NCBI GenBank assembly: GCA_034387635.1
Contig: JAOANU010000006.1
Location: 372,001-436,000, forward strand
Length of the DNA: 64,000 bases
Reading direction: 5' to 3'
Source: Rhodosporidiobolus odoratus
Lineage: Eukaryota; Basidiomycota; Microbotryomycetes; Sporidiobolales; Sporidiobolaceae
Shown here: in pieces, positions 1 through 10,062 of the stretch
Numbering within the stretch: the stretch's first letter is position 1
Layout of the letters: each line of letters opens with the position of its first letter
Position numbers and translations under genes: made by a program
Notes under the pieces: model-generated
Told to the model about the DNA's origin: nothing
What the model saw: the letters and a program-made list of their open reading frames with translations, nothing else
The model's database searches: none

Positions 1-1
1 G

Positions 2-106
2 GAGGATATTGAAAGCGTTTGGCGAGGACGTCAAAGCAAGAAGAACAAGGCAGGCGTCGGCAGCGGGAGGCCGGAGTTCGCGCACGACAGACCGAGAAGG
101 AGCTGA
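2..106 (+). CDS. Possible C-terminal end of a gene starting left of the window
   Basis: An open frame enters from the window edge and stops with TGA at 104-106, giving about 34 residues with a basic Lys/Arg-rich stretch and the ending PEFAHDRPRRS. It runs towards the fumarase 3' end (stop at 220), so the two would be convergent, a common arrangement in this window. Nothing identifies a family, and the frame could be chance. The 110 bases after it are pyrimidine-rich and look like 3' UTR. Confidence 0.25.
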   Translation, partial: EDIESVWRGRQSKKNKAGVGSGRPEFAHDRPRRS

Positions 107-219
107 AGTGGAAATACGAGAGTCTGCCGTTTTCTCTTCCTCTCCTCTCGTCTTCTCTCCTTCTCCTCCCTCCCTTTCCTTCTTTCAAAGCACAAACATC
201 ATTGAATTCAGGACATACC

Positions 220-2642
220 TTATGCCTCATCGGGTCCAACCATCTTCGTCGGGTCGACGAGGCGGTGGAACTCCTCCTCCGATTCAAGCAGGCCGAGCGA
301 GAGAGTCGCTTCCATCAGGGTGGTGCCCTCCTTGTGCGCCTTCTTTGCGCACTTGGCTGCGTTGTCGTAGCTACAGGCAAGGAGAGCGGTCAGTCAAGCC
401 CCTTGACTCGTTCCCCTCACCTCTCCTTTTCCCTCCTTTTCTCACCCTTTTCCCCTTTGTCCCTCCCTCCCGAACGCTGAGGAAAGACGACGATGGGGTG
501 AAGAGACGAAGAAGAGAGAGAAAGACGAACCCAATCTTGGAGTTGAGGCAAGTTACGAGCATCAAACTCTCGTTGAGTAGCTTTCCGATTCGGTCTTCGT
601 TGGCGACAATCCCGACGACGCAGTTCTTGGTGAACGACCTCGCGCCGTCAGCCAACAGGCGAATGGACTGAAGCAGGTTCTTGATGAGGACCGGCTTGAA
701 GACGTTGAGCTATAAGGAAACGGTTAGTGGAGCTGAAAGAGAAATGAACAGATGATGGCGAAGAAACGCACCTCGAACTGCCCCTGAGCGCCCGCCACGG
801 AAATCGTCATGTTGTTGCCAATGACCTGAGCCGCGACCATGGTCAACGCCTCACATTGCGTCGGGTTGACCTTGCCGGGCATGATCGACGAGCCGGGTTC
901 GTTTTCGGGGAGGGACAGTTCACCGAGACCGCAACGTGGACCGGAACCGAGGTAACGAATGTCGTTCGCAATCTTGTTGAACGAGCAAGCGATGACGTTG
1001 AGAGCGCCCGAAGCTTCGACGATGGCGTCGTGGGCGGCGAGGGCTTCGAATTTGTTCGGGGCCGTTTCGAAGGAGAGACCGGTGATCCTGGAGATTTCGG
1101 AGGCGACTTTGGTGTCAAAGCCGGCCTTGGTGTTGAGACCCTGCGAGAGTACAAGCGTTAGTCATCGTTCGTGCAAAGGTACAAGAAGCGAGGAGAGGGA
1201 ACGGACGGTGCCAACAGCAGTGCCACCCTGAGCGAGCTGAGAGAGGCGGGGAAGAACGCTCTGGAGACGAGCGATGCCGTTCTCGACCTGTGTGACGTAG
1301 CCCGAGAATTCCTGACCAAGGGTGAGAGGGGTAGCGTCCTGGAGGTGAGTGCGGCCAATCTTGACGATGGATTCGAAGGACTTTTGCTTCTCGTAAAGGG
1401 CAGCGCGGAGCTCCTCAAGGGCGGGGACGAGAGAGTTCGAAATCTCGACGACGGCAGAGACGTGCATGGCAGTAGGGAAGCTGCGCGCAGACGATCAGTA
1501 CCGCAGAAAAAGGCAAGGAGAGACGGCAAAAAAAAGCCTACGAATCGTTTGAAGACTGGGACATGTTGACGTGGTCATTCGGGTGGACGGGCTTCTTCGA
1601 TCCGAGTTCACCACCGAGGAGCTCGATAGCACGGTTCGAGATGACCTGCAAAGAGGGAGTTCAAGAGGAGAAAAAAAGATGAGAAGGTCCTTTTCGGCGA
1701 ATGTTGGAGAAGATGATAAGACTGACCTCGTTGACGTTCATGTTGGTCTGAGTTCCAGAGCCGGTCTGGAAGACAACAAGGGGAAAGTGGTCCTGGCCAA
1801 TCTTGCCGGAGATGACCTGCAAGCATTTCCTCCTCATCAGCTCTGTCTGACCACCCTGAAACTTCAAGAAAGCATACCTCGTCCGCAGCCTTCTGTATAG
1901 CCTCACCAATGGTCTTGTCGAGACCGTAGGTCATGTTGACTTCGGCAGCAGCTTTCTTGAGAACGGCAAAAGCCTTGATGAGGGGCTGGGGCATGCGCTC
2001 CGAAGGACCGCCGATGTCGAAGTTTTGGACGGAGCTGTGCGTGGACAAAGCACCATGTCAGCGAGCGCACCTTTACTAGCCGCAGAGCGCGAGGCGCGTT
2101 TGATGTCCCGAGAGGCTGCCCCGCATGGCCCTTGTCCCGCTTCGCTGCTCGCTGCCAACAAAGTGTTCCAGCGTGGCATCATCGCAGGGATTAGAACGTA
2201 CCGCTGAGTCTGAGCACCATAGTACCTGTCTGCCGGGACCTGCAATTCACCAAAAGTGTCCTTCTCGACACGGAACTTGTCCTGACCCGGTTGAAGGGTG
2301 GGGTAAAGCAGGGCGATATCGGTAGAGGCAGAAGCGGAGGTAGGCATGGTCAAAGCAGGCAAAGATGGGTATCAGCGGAGTGGGCGGGGGAAAGAGGGAG
2401 CATGCGGAAGTTCAAGTGGGCATGGTGTTGGTGGGAGACACGCACGAGGATAGCAGAGTAAGACGTGAAAGTCCTGTTGGCGAACTGGCGCGTAGCCGGG
2501 GTGACAGCCTGCTTGTCCACAGCCTATCCACCGGACAGACATCCGTCAACAACACCGAAAAAGAGCGCGGGGATCAGCGACGAAGCGCCGGGAATGCACC
2601 GGTCAATGAGCAGCAGCGCACCTTGGCAGATCGGGAGAGCAT
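220..2642 (-). CDS. FUM1: Fumarate hydratase (class II fumarase), with mitochondrial and cytosolic first exons
   Basis: Catalyses fumarate + water to malate in the TCA cycle; the cytosolic form is also linked to amino-acid metabolism and DNA damage response. Exons: 2642-2622, 2523-2446, 2281-2202, 2034-1878, 1816-1727, 1645-1542, 1480-1207, 1140-772, 709-531, 370-220, giving 500 residues. Family motifs seen are [32 protein letters not shown] and the fumarase/aspartase signature [10 protein letters not shown]. The first two exons encode a basic, Ser/Thr-rich, acid-poor leader beginning MLSRSAK, typical of a mitochondrial presequence. A second ATG at 2347, inside intron 2 and in frame with exon 3, would give a leaderless cytosolic protein starting [10 protein letters not shown]. 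Family assignment is certain; the exon 1-2 leader is inferred from splice signals and its composition. Confidence 0.95.
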
Positions 2643-3257
2643 GATCGAGGGCGGGGGCAGGGTGAGTGGAGAGGAAGGAGGAACTGGGTGCGGATTCCGG
2701 AAGAGATCGCGAAGATAAACATTTTCGTTCCCTGCCGTAGAGACACCAACCGAACATCGCCGAAACTACAACCATGGCGAAGGGCTATCGGGCGCAGCAG
2801 AAATGCCAGCAGAGCCGTACGGGAAAATCGAGGCAACATGTCTTTTGCAGGAAGACGCCTGGAATGACCTCACAACGCCCGACCAGTCTACAGAGGTGGC
2901 GCATGACGCGTGCCACAATAGACTATGGGTGGATTACATCCGAGGGCGGTAAGCGGGAGTGAATGCAGGGAGGTGTGCCCGAGACGAAAGGATGCCGCGG
3001 TCCAGTATCGTCCGCACAGGGCTTTATTCGTAGGGCTGAGAGTCGCTGCACCGGGTGCCCAACTCGGTGTAGCGAGGCAGGAGGCCAAAAGATGTCTGAG
3101 TAGAGCGGGCAAGAAAGGCCGGCCGGGCATCGAGCGTGCGGGATAGGCGGGCATGGAGGATCGCCTGCGGGAAAGCAAGCGAGCGGTCAGTGACCGAGCA
3201 CCTCTCAGTATCGAACTTGAACCAAGAGGCGTGGGAAAGGCCGGGCATACAGGTTGT
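2643..3257. other. Intergenic: fumarase promoter and SET-gene 3' flank
   Basis: This 615-base stretch lies upstream of the mitochondrial fumarase start and downstream of the SET gene stop. Frames on both strands are open for 60-130 codons but show no recognisable protein. A Met-rich hydrophobic frame on the minus strand (ATG at 2839) looked like a leader but does not splice as cleanly to fumarase as the exon at 2642. Confidence 0.5.
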
Positions 3258-4285
3258 CTAGGCCCCTTCCGCTTGCGCATTCCACTGCTTCAGGAAGGCC
3301 TCCGCCATCTTTTCTCTCTCTTCATCCTTCTTCGCGCTTTCCGCGTCTGGAAGCGAGCACCAGCCACACATGCACTCGAAGCGCCACTGCTCATCAGGAA
3401 GAACGTCAATGTCCGTCCGTTGAGAAGGTATTGTTAAAAAAAGAAAAGACAGATCAAAGAAGGGTAACTCACCTTAACCCGTAGCTCCTCCCTTCTCTCC
3501 CTCCTCTTTTGGAACGGCACAATATAGCTAATGCATAGTTCCTCCCCCTTCTTGACCGCTCGACTCGTCTTGACCCTCAATACCCAATCTTTGGCACTCC
3601 ATTCCAGCCTACAATTCGCATCGCAAGCGTGGTTGATGCCCGAGGCGAGGGGGAAGACGCCAGTGTAGGAGACGGCGTCTGCGTTCGCGGAAGTGGGGAG
3701 GTCGGAGAGGGAGACGACAGGCAGTCCATTCGTTTCTGCCCGTCCGAGGAGGGCGCCGTCGCTCGCTGAACTGGAGAAACAGTTGTGGAGGCCGAGGAAA
3801 GCTTCTTGTTGCTCTCGGGACAGGGGAGCGAGAGCTCGAGATAGGATGGCGTTGATGTGGGGGCGAGGAATGGCGGAAGGGACGTAGACGAGGAGAGGTC
3901 GGTCGAGGAGGATGAGCGAGTCAGGTGCGAGGTCTGCCGTGGCTACTAGACCTTTGCCTTTCCCGCTGATTTCCTTGACCTCATACAGTGGAGCGTATGA
4001 AGGTATTGGTGGTGGGGTTGGTGATGAGAAGAAATATGTCGTTCGGAGGGCGGCGACGGTGCTGGAAGTGGCATGGAGGGCGATGGTAGGACCTTGACTG
4101 GGTGTGAATGTCCAGTGGAGCGTTGACGAATCCGCGGGCGAGGTGCGGAACGACGCAGTAGGTGGAAGCGGAAGAGGAGCGATGGGCGAGGTAGTGTCGG
4201 ACGGCGCTGGGGGAGTCACTGGCGGTGTTGCCGAAGTCTTTGGTGCTGTTTGTTTCTTGCCGGATAGCAGGAAGCCACGTTTCAT
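3258..4285 (-). CDS. SET-domain protein (putative protein lysine methyltransferase)
   Basis: Two exons, 4285-3473 and 3386-3258, give 313 residues. The SET core is visible: an N-terminal GKGKGLVATADL segment (like the usual GKG-oGoF start), then GINHACDANC (the NHSCxPN pseudoknot motif), the turn KKGEELCISY, and a post-SET cysteine cluster FECMCGWC in exon 2. There is no MYND finger between the SET halves, so it is closer to the short fungal Set5/Set6-type group than to full SMYD proteins. The first about 90 residues are low-complexity Pro/Thr/Ser. The ATG at 4285 is the first in frame; upstream codons are open but lack an ATG. The substrate cannot be predicted. Confidence 0.85.
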
Positions 4286-4548
4286 GGCGATCGACGGGAT
4301 GTAGGAGTCGAAAGGGGGCCAGGCGGAAGTATAGGTGGTGGACGGATCTCTTTTCCTGTATCTACAGCCATCACTAGCAGTCTCTTGGCGCACACAAAAA
4401 GAGCACGCCGAGGGAAGCAGACAGGGAAGCTGAAAAAAGGAGAAAGAAAGAGGATCCACGATCTGTCTTGCAAGCAGTCTTCCTACAGCTTACCGCCCGA
4501 CTAGCAGCCCCACCACCAGCCACTCTTCGACACAGAGACCAGCCAGCT

Positions 4549-5457
4549 TTACCGCCCAATCTTGACGCCCGAAAACTTCTCGGTCCACATCCTCATCCCC
4601 ATCGCGCATGACGAGCTGCCGTAATGCTCATTGATGTCTGCCTTCTCGACCGCCTGCTTGATGTTAGCCCACGGATGATTCCTGCACATGTCGAGCACGA
4701 TCTGGGTGTCGGCTTCCTTCCACCACGAGGGCAGGTGCGGTTTCGCCTTGCTGATAAACTTTTCGAACTGCGCGGTGAGAGCATGTTAGCCCTGGTATCA
4801 TACTAGCCTATGAAGGTGGGACTAGCGCACCTCGGGGTAGGGGTCTTCGTCTGCGTAAAGGCCATAGTTCAAGCCATTCCAAGCATAGGCTTGACGGCGC
4901 AATTGGAAGAAGCTTCAGCATGAACGGGAATAAAAGCGGGCGAAGGGTACGCTGGAAGAGATGTAGGACCGAAGGAAGGGTCTCACCGTCGTCACAGAAC
5001 AGCCTGAAAGCGTCAATTAGCCTCTCGTGCGCTTCCTGCTTTGAGCAGCCGTCGGGGAAACAGGTGAACATGCTCATGAAGGCTGCCGCGTTCGAAGGCT
5101 GTCCGGCGTTCGGGCCCACGACGTTGATGTTCATCTTAGGAGGTGGACGTTGATCCATGGTGCGGTAAGCAGGCTGAGACGGAGCCGGGGCAGAGCTGGA
5201 GGTCTTGCTGGACGACTGCTCGGAGGAAGCGCTGGGAGCGGCCTTGCACTGAGACTTATGGGTGGGCCACCCTTTGACTTGACAGGTCCCGGAGCAATAG
5301 AAGACGCCTACAAGCGGCGAGGGTCAGGCAAATTGGGCACTAGAGGCGACGGTCGAGAGAAGGGCGGAGATGAGCAGATTGACGTACTCTTGCATTTGCC
5401 GCAGCGGTCTGATGCGTCCGACTCACACACTGCGCAAGAACGCTTGTCGGCAGGCAT
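4549..5457 (-). CDS. MYND-type zinc finger protein
   Basis: Exons 5457-5388, 5307-4987, 4889-4831 and 4767-4549 give 222 residues. The MYND finger begins at residue 8: C-x2-C, x7, C-x2-C in exon 1 (CAVC, CGKC), then FYCSGTCQ and the closing H-x3-C (THKSQC) in exon 2. A conserved C-terminal half follows, with AYAWNGLNYGLYADEDPYP and LPSWWKEAD, a pattern common in basidiomycete MYND proteins. MYND fingers bind short proline-rich peptides, so a scaffold role is likely, but the partner is unknown. The third-exon acceptor was chosen because it alone keeps the conserved YAWNGLNYG frame. Confidence 0.8.
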
Positions 5458-5928
5458 TGGGATCTTGAGACTCGTCGGCAGGCAGGAAGCGGGCGCAGAG
5501 ACGGGGATGGTATCAACGATGGAAGGCGAGGGTTGAGTTGCGGAGGAGTGACTCGGTGATGGCTGAGGTGGAGTGCGCAGCGCTGCCCGAGAGTCCAATC
5601 TCGGGTGGTATGGGTGTGCAGGAGGAGGGGAGGCGAAGTTAAACGAGGGTGCACCGCCGACTTCGCAGTCGGGATTTGTATTGGCTCTAGAGTTCAGTCA
5701 CTATCACTTCTGGCTTCGTACACCCTAGAGGGCACTCGAACAGACACCATACTCGCTCGACCGATCACTCCAATCAGATCTCGGAACGGGCTCGCTCGTC
5801 CCGCTTTTGAAATCGCCCACTCCTACTTATACCGACTCGCACACCTCGTCCGCAACGCACTCGGTAGCCCGGTCGCTGTCGCCTACGCATCCTGAGGGAT
5901 AACTCCAACCGCTTGGGCCCTCTGCGTC
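5458..5928. other. Divergent promoter region (MYND gene / palI-like gene)
   Basis: About 470 bases between two divergent start codons. It has no supported gene. Pro/Ser-type open frames on the minus strand run from 5654 to 5308 but start with non-ATG codons and only extend the MYND exon upstream. Confidence 0.5.
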
Positions 5929-7908
5929 ATGCACATCACTCCAGCGACGCCCGGTACGTTCCTTCAACCCCCGCCGCCACCCCTCTTTCGGTTTAGCCTG
6001 ACCTCTCCTCATCCACAGGAACCCTGGTCGTCCTGGCCGCCACTATCGTACGCCGTGCCACACCCAGCTTCCACGCTACCGACATGTCTGGACTAACCTC
6101 GCTCGCTTTCCCCCCCACTTGCAGCTCCTCATCCTTGTCTCTGTCTCGACTCCGCTACTCAAGGTAGGTCACAGCGCTCCGCACGTCTGTTGCGACTGTG
6201 CTGATGTACATCTCATCTTGCAGTCCATCTGGTTCCTCAAGGCTAGCATCGACGTCTCCGTTGGCAGCACCGACATTTCCGGTCAAGTGACCCTGGGAGC
6301 CTGGGGATACTGCCTTGGAGATACCTGCACCGATGCCAAGCTTGGGTACTCGCTCGATGTCCAAGAGCTCTTTGGCGTCTCGAGCAGGATCTCAGGAATT
6401 AGCACTAGCGTCCTGAAATGGGTGCGTTTCCAGATGCATCTCGATTTCCCTTACATCACGATTGACTATCTGTTCTGTGGCAGATCACCTACCTCATGAT
6501 TCTCCATCCTATCGCCGCTGCATTCGGCGTTATCAGCGTCATCTTTGGTCTTCTAGCCCACATGCGCAATTTCGCCGGAACCGCTCTCACCACCTGCTTC
6601 GCTTCCTTCGCCGCCACTTTCTCCCTCCTTGCCTTTGTCTTCGACATCGCCGTCTTCGTCATTGCGAAGCAGAGGATCGAGAGTAGTGATGTGGGAGGGA
6701 AGGCAGAGCTCGGTTCAGTAGGTTGCTCATTCTTATCCATCCCTCGCCTATTCTTCTTGGTGCTGCGATCCCATACTCACGCGCTCTTTGGTCATTGTAG
6801 GCTATCTGGATGACTTTGGCGGCAATGATCATGTTTGGTCTGTCGGGATGCTTCTTCGGCGTACGCTTTCTGGCCTTTCTCTTCTTTATTTGTTGACTGA
6901 CTTTTCTCCTGCCCTTCCTCGATCTGCCGCCAATACACTTTGTCTGCACCTTCCTCAATACTACACATAAGTGCGGAGCATGCATCATCCGCAAGCGCCG
7001 CGCAGACCGCGAAGCGTCGGAGAAGGTCCGACCTCTGCCCGACGAAGAGTACGGCTCGAAGATGCGCCACGACGCCCTTGCGAGCCACCTCCCCATGTCG
7101 CAGAGCAGCAAAGGCAGCAACCTTCCTACTTTCGTCGAGCACGAGCAGAACGAGCACATCCCCCTCACTGCGATGCCAGACTACGACGACCACGACCCTC
7201 AAACAGGTTACGACCCCGTCCGATTCGCCTCTTCTACTGACATCGGCGCGCCTAGCATGATCTCTGGCGTCGGCGAAGGGTATGGGCGACGCAACCCCGG
7301 CGCGCCTGGTATGCCGGTCTCAATTCGACCCGACTCGGCTGCTGAAAGCGGCTACAACGCTCCTCTCCCCGTCGGAGGGGTCGGGTCGAAGCTCGGCGCT
7401 GAGGCAAGGGCGAACCGAGGAAGGGCGACGTCTGGAGACGAGGAGCGCTTGCATGGTCCACCTCGACAAGCTAGTCAGACTACCGAGCCGTTCGTAGGGA
7501 TGTATGGATCGGAGAGTCAGCATCCGCAGCCGCAAGGAAGCTACCACGATCCGTATGCGTCGGCACCGCCGGTAGGCGCTGGAGGGTTGATGGCCATGCC
7601 GGAGGCTCGAGTTGCCAGTCCGCCGTCTGGTTCCTCTCGGCTTTCGCCATCTCATGGCGGCGCCTATCCTCCCTACCCCTCGCCCTCCGCCTACTCGACT
7701 CCCGCGCCACCACAGCCCACTACCGCCTACTCGACGCCTTACGCCGATGAGAAGCAGCAGTACTCCTCATCTTCACAACCTTTCCCACTCCCCAATCAAC
7801 CGCCGCAGCAGCAATATTACGTCCAAAACCCCTCTGCTCCGTCTCAAGCCGAGTCGTATGCCGGAGCGGGTGAGACGGGTTCTCTCGCACCGACGTACTA
7901 CACCCACG

Positions 7909-7942
<34 letters not shown>

Positions 7943-8057
7943 TCAAGCGTACCCCGTCTCGCCCGCACTCAGTGGAGTGACCTACAACCCGACCGGAGGA
8001 AGTAGCGCAGATCAGTACGGTACGCCTTATGGATATGAAGGATCGAAACGATACTAG
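5929..8057 (+). CDS. palI: pH-response regulator PalI/Rim9-like membrane protein
   Basis: Exons 5929-5953, 6019-6047, 6125-6163, 6224-6421, 6484-6717, 6801-6860 and 6972-8057 give 556 residues. The N-terminal 200 residues hold an uncleaved signal-anchor (TLVVLAATILLILVSVSTPL), an extracellular loop with the paired cysteines of the PalI/Sur7 family (WGYCLGDTC), and three further membrane spans, ending in a Cys/Arg-rich juxtamembrane stretch. The remaining about 350 residues form a disordered cytoplasmic tail rich in Pro, Ser, Gln and Tyr with a poly-Gln run at 7911-7943. Rim9/PalI proteins assist the Rim21/PalH alkaline-pH sensor at the plasma membrane. The family topology is seen; the role is by homology. 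Confidence 0.85.
7911..7943 (+). repeat. CAG/CAA trinucleotide run (poly-Gln) in palI
   Basis: A nearly pure CAG run with one CAA interruption encodes 11 consecutive glutamines, followed by His-Gln. It lies in the disordered C-terminal tail and is a likely length polymorphism. Confidence 0.9.
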
Positions 8058-8375
8058 ATTATGTTGTGATTAGTCGGAAAGGAACAGCGAACAGACACTT
8101 CTCTTTCTTCTTTAATTTCCTTCCTTGTAGCTCTCCTCGCGTATATACGCGATGCGGACGCCTTGTAGTACCTCTTCCATAGCTATCTTGACTATCATTG
8201 GTTACTTTCCAGCATCAGAAGCGGATCGCTACGGCAGAGGGTCGGATTCCAGCAACAAGGAAGACCTGGCACATCCCGCCATACGCTCGCTAGCCCTGCT
8301 ATACCCCCTCCGCCCCTGCTACGTCTTTCCATCGCCGAGATCCACTACGCTCGCCTTTTCAAGAATAATTGCAGG

Positions 8376-8710
8376 TCGAAGAGCTTGATCTCGTCGCTGC
8401 GGCCCACTTTCGACCCTTCAACGGTTGTCCCGATCCCCCGCCTGTCCAGCGACCACGTCATGGTAAGTCTCGACATGCTCACTGAAAGTATTTGTCAGGT
8501 ATGTCGCGATTGTTGGGCTGAAACCAGGGCGTGCCGGAGAACGAGTTTATGAAGGAAGAGGGTAGGACCACAGGAAGACGGCGAGAATGGCGTCGAAAGG
8601 CGGCCGGCGCCGTGCTGATCGACCCTATCTCCAGAGTACGCGCCGCGCTCGGAAGGCCTTTGTTCGGATGTGCCTCGCATGGGGCGGAGAAGGGAGGGCG
8701 CAGGTTGTAA
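8376..8710 (+). CDS. Small orphan protein, 5' end unresolved
   Basis: Two coding blocks join cleanly: 8376-8462 ends in ATG directly before a GTAAGT donor, and 8528-8710 follows a CCAG acceptor and ends TAA. The joined frame reads through PTFDPSTVVPIPRL and GVPENEFMKEEG then a basic GRRREWRRKAAG stretch, about 89 residues. I do not recognise the family. The frame is open further upstream but has no ATG; one possible first exon is 8152-8240 (phase fits, but its donor GTCGGA is poor). The stop is 88 bases from the convergent PIG-Y-like stop. The coding look of the joined frame is the only evidence. Confidence 0.45.
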
Positions 8711-8797
8711 GCCGGAGCGGTTGACCCAGCGTCAGAACGGCGCCACGGACAGAGCACAGCAGGTCGTCTTCGGTGGGATGCAGACGTGTATGATGCA

Positions 8798-9283
8798 TCA
8801 GGCGTGGCGGAAGATCTGAGTAGACCCAGTTAGTGAGCCATGGTCCAGCGGGAGCGAGGTGCGATGAAAAAGAAACTCACCTTCAGGCCCCACCAGTTCA
8901 CAATGACGAAGCATACGGTCAGGGGTACGAAGAGTACGACGAGATACTTGTAGTGGATGCCGGCGGCGAGCATGTCGAGGAACTGCGCGGTACGAGTCTT
9001 TAGTAGAGCCACCACAAACTGGGTGAAGAGGGAGAAGACGCACCCAGTTTCCTGTCGGCGCGCTCAAAGGACCGATGAGAAGGCTCCACAGACCCAGGAA
9101 GACGCAGGCTGTTGAGCTAAAGACGAGGGCATAGCCCGAGCGGAGCATGTAGAGGTCGACCTGGTCCTCCCCGACCAAGTCCGTTCCGTCTTGCTCGCTG
9201 TCGCTGACTGTGTAAGGCCCGTCCGCCGCCGCTAAACTACTTGAGACCTTGTGAGCCCGTCTGCGAAGTCGCCCGTAGCTCAT
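8798..9283 (-). CDS. PIG-Y-like subunit of GPI N-acetylglucosaminyltransferase
   Basis: Exons 9283-9044, 8982-8881 and 8815-8798 (only 18 nt) give 119 residues. The protein has two hydrophobic spans, the first around ALVFSSTACVFLGLWSLLIG and the second around LVVLFVPLTVCFVIVNW, and ends with WWGLKIFRHA. Animal PIG-Y is a two-span protein ending in a very similar Trp-x-Gly-Ile-Lys-Leu-Phe-Arg-His tail, so this is probably the PIG-Y/Eri1-type regulator of the first step of GPI anchor synthesis at the ER. The N-terminal about 45 residues are an extra cytosolic part. A longer form is possible: an ATG at 9478 with exon 9478-9424 (GTAAGT donor) splices in frame to an acceptor at 9290-9289, adding 20 residues. 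Confidence 0.7.
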   Translation of the reverse strand: MSYGRLRRRAHKVSSSLAAADGPYTVSDSEQDGTDLVGEDQVDLYMLRSGYALVFSSTACVFLGLWSLLIGPLSAPTGNWVRLLPLHPVCGGSTKDSYRAVPRHARRRHPLQVSRRTLRTPDRMLRHCELVGPEGEFLFHRTSLPLDHGSLTGSTQIFRHA

Positions 9284-9478
9284 CGGTACTGTGATCAGGC
9301 GAACGATGGGACAGGTTGATCAAGGCGAGCTGGTTCTAGGAGGCGATGCTGAGCAGCCGGAAGGGGCGCCGGAAGCTTGCATTAGCGTATGGTGAATGTT
9401 GGTGTCCCTCAACAGCGACTTACGGAAGATCGAGGAGAGCTGTAAGCGCGAAAGATTAGATTCGCCGGGCTTGCTCAT

Positions 9479-10062
9479 ACGCCTCGCTTCGCAAAGTGCT
9501 GAATCGAGCGCATTGCTCGGGAACTTTTTAGCATCCTACTTACAACAGCGTGGACTTGAGTCAGACAACCTCTCGTTGTCGGCAAGTCTCCGCAGGGTCT
9601 CAAGCATGAAGCAGGCGCGGGCAGCAGCATGAAGGGAGTATGAGCAGGAGGCTCGGCTTGGATCTACAGACGATGGACGTCGTGTACGTCCTCCAGTAGC
9701 GTCGCCAGATATCGACTCATCCCTGCCTTTTCTTCTCTCTTCGCTTCTCCCCTCCTTTCGGCGCACCCCTACACGGCTTACACGCCGCTCACTTTGCCTC
9801 GCTAAGGCCTTCCAGGCTTCCTAGATCAGCTCAGCACAACAGGCGGAGGTCGAAGCGGCTCGCTTTCCATTGCATGACAATGTACTCATTGCTTTTCTTT
9901 TCTTGCTGTCGGCCTGATTATGAGACCTTTGCACCAGTCTTTATTTCGCCCTTTCCTCTCATAGGAGCTGGGATACCGTGGTCTAGCCAGTCGCGGCAAC
10001 TCTGCAGCTCGGCCAGCATGAAGTACACAAGGGCAAAGAACAAAGCAGCCTAGTCCCGCTTT
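9479..10062. other. Intergenic stretch without a supported gene
   Basis: About 580 bases between the PIG-Y-like 5' end and the stop of the kinase-like gene. A 78-codon plus-strand frame (9396-9632) overlaps the proposed PIG-Y upstream exon and has no homology clue. No RNA gene or repeat is visible. The stretch 9710-9790 is CT-rich. Confidence 0.45.

Noticed and set aside
2348..2362. Fumarase start at 2362
   Set aside because: The codon there is TTG; the first ATG of the cytosolic form is at 2347.
2603..2839. Hydrophobic, Arg-containing frame starting MLPRFSRTALLAFLLRP as an alternative fumarase leader
   Set aside because: It would need a poor donor to reach exon 2, whereas the ATG at 2642 joins through a good GTGCGC donor in frame.
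9396..9632. 78-codon ATG frame on the plus strand
   Set aside because: It overlaps the proposed upstream exon of the PIG-Y-like gene on the other strand and has no recognisable motif.
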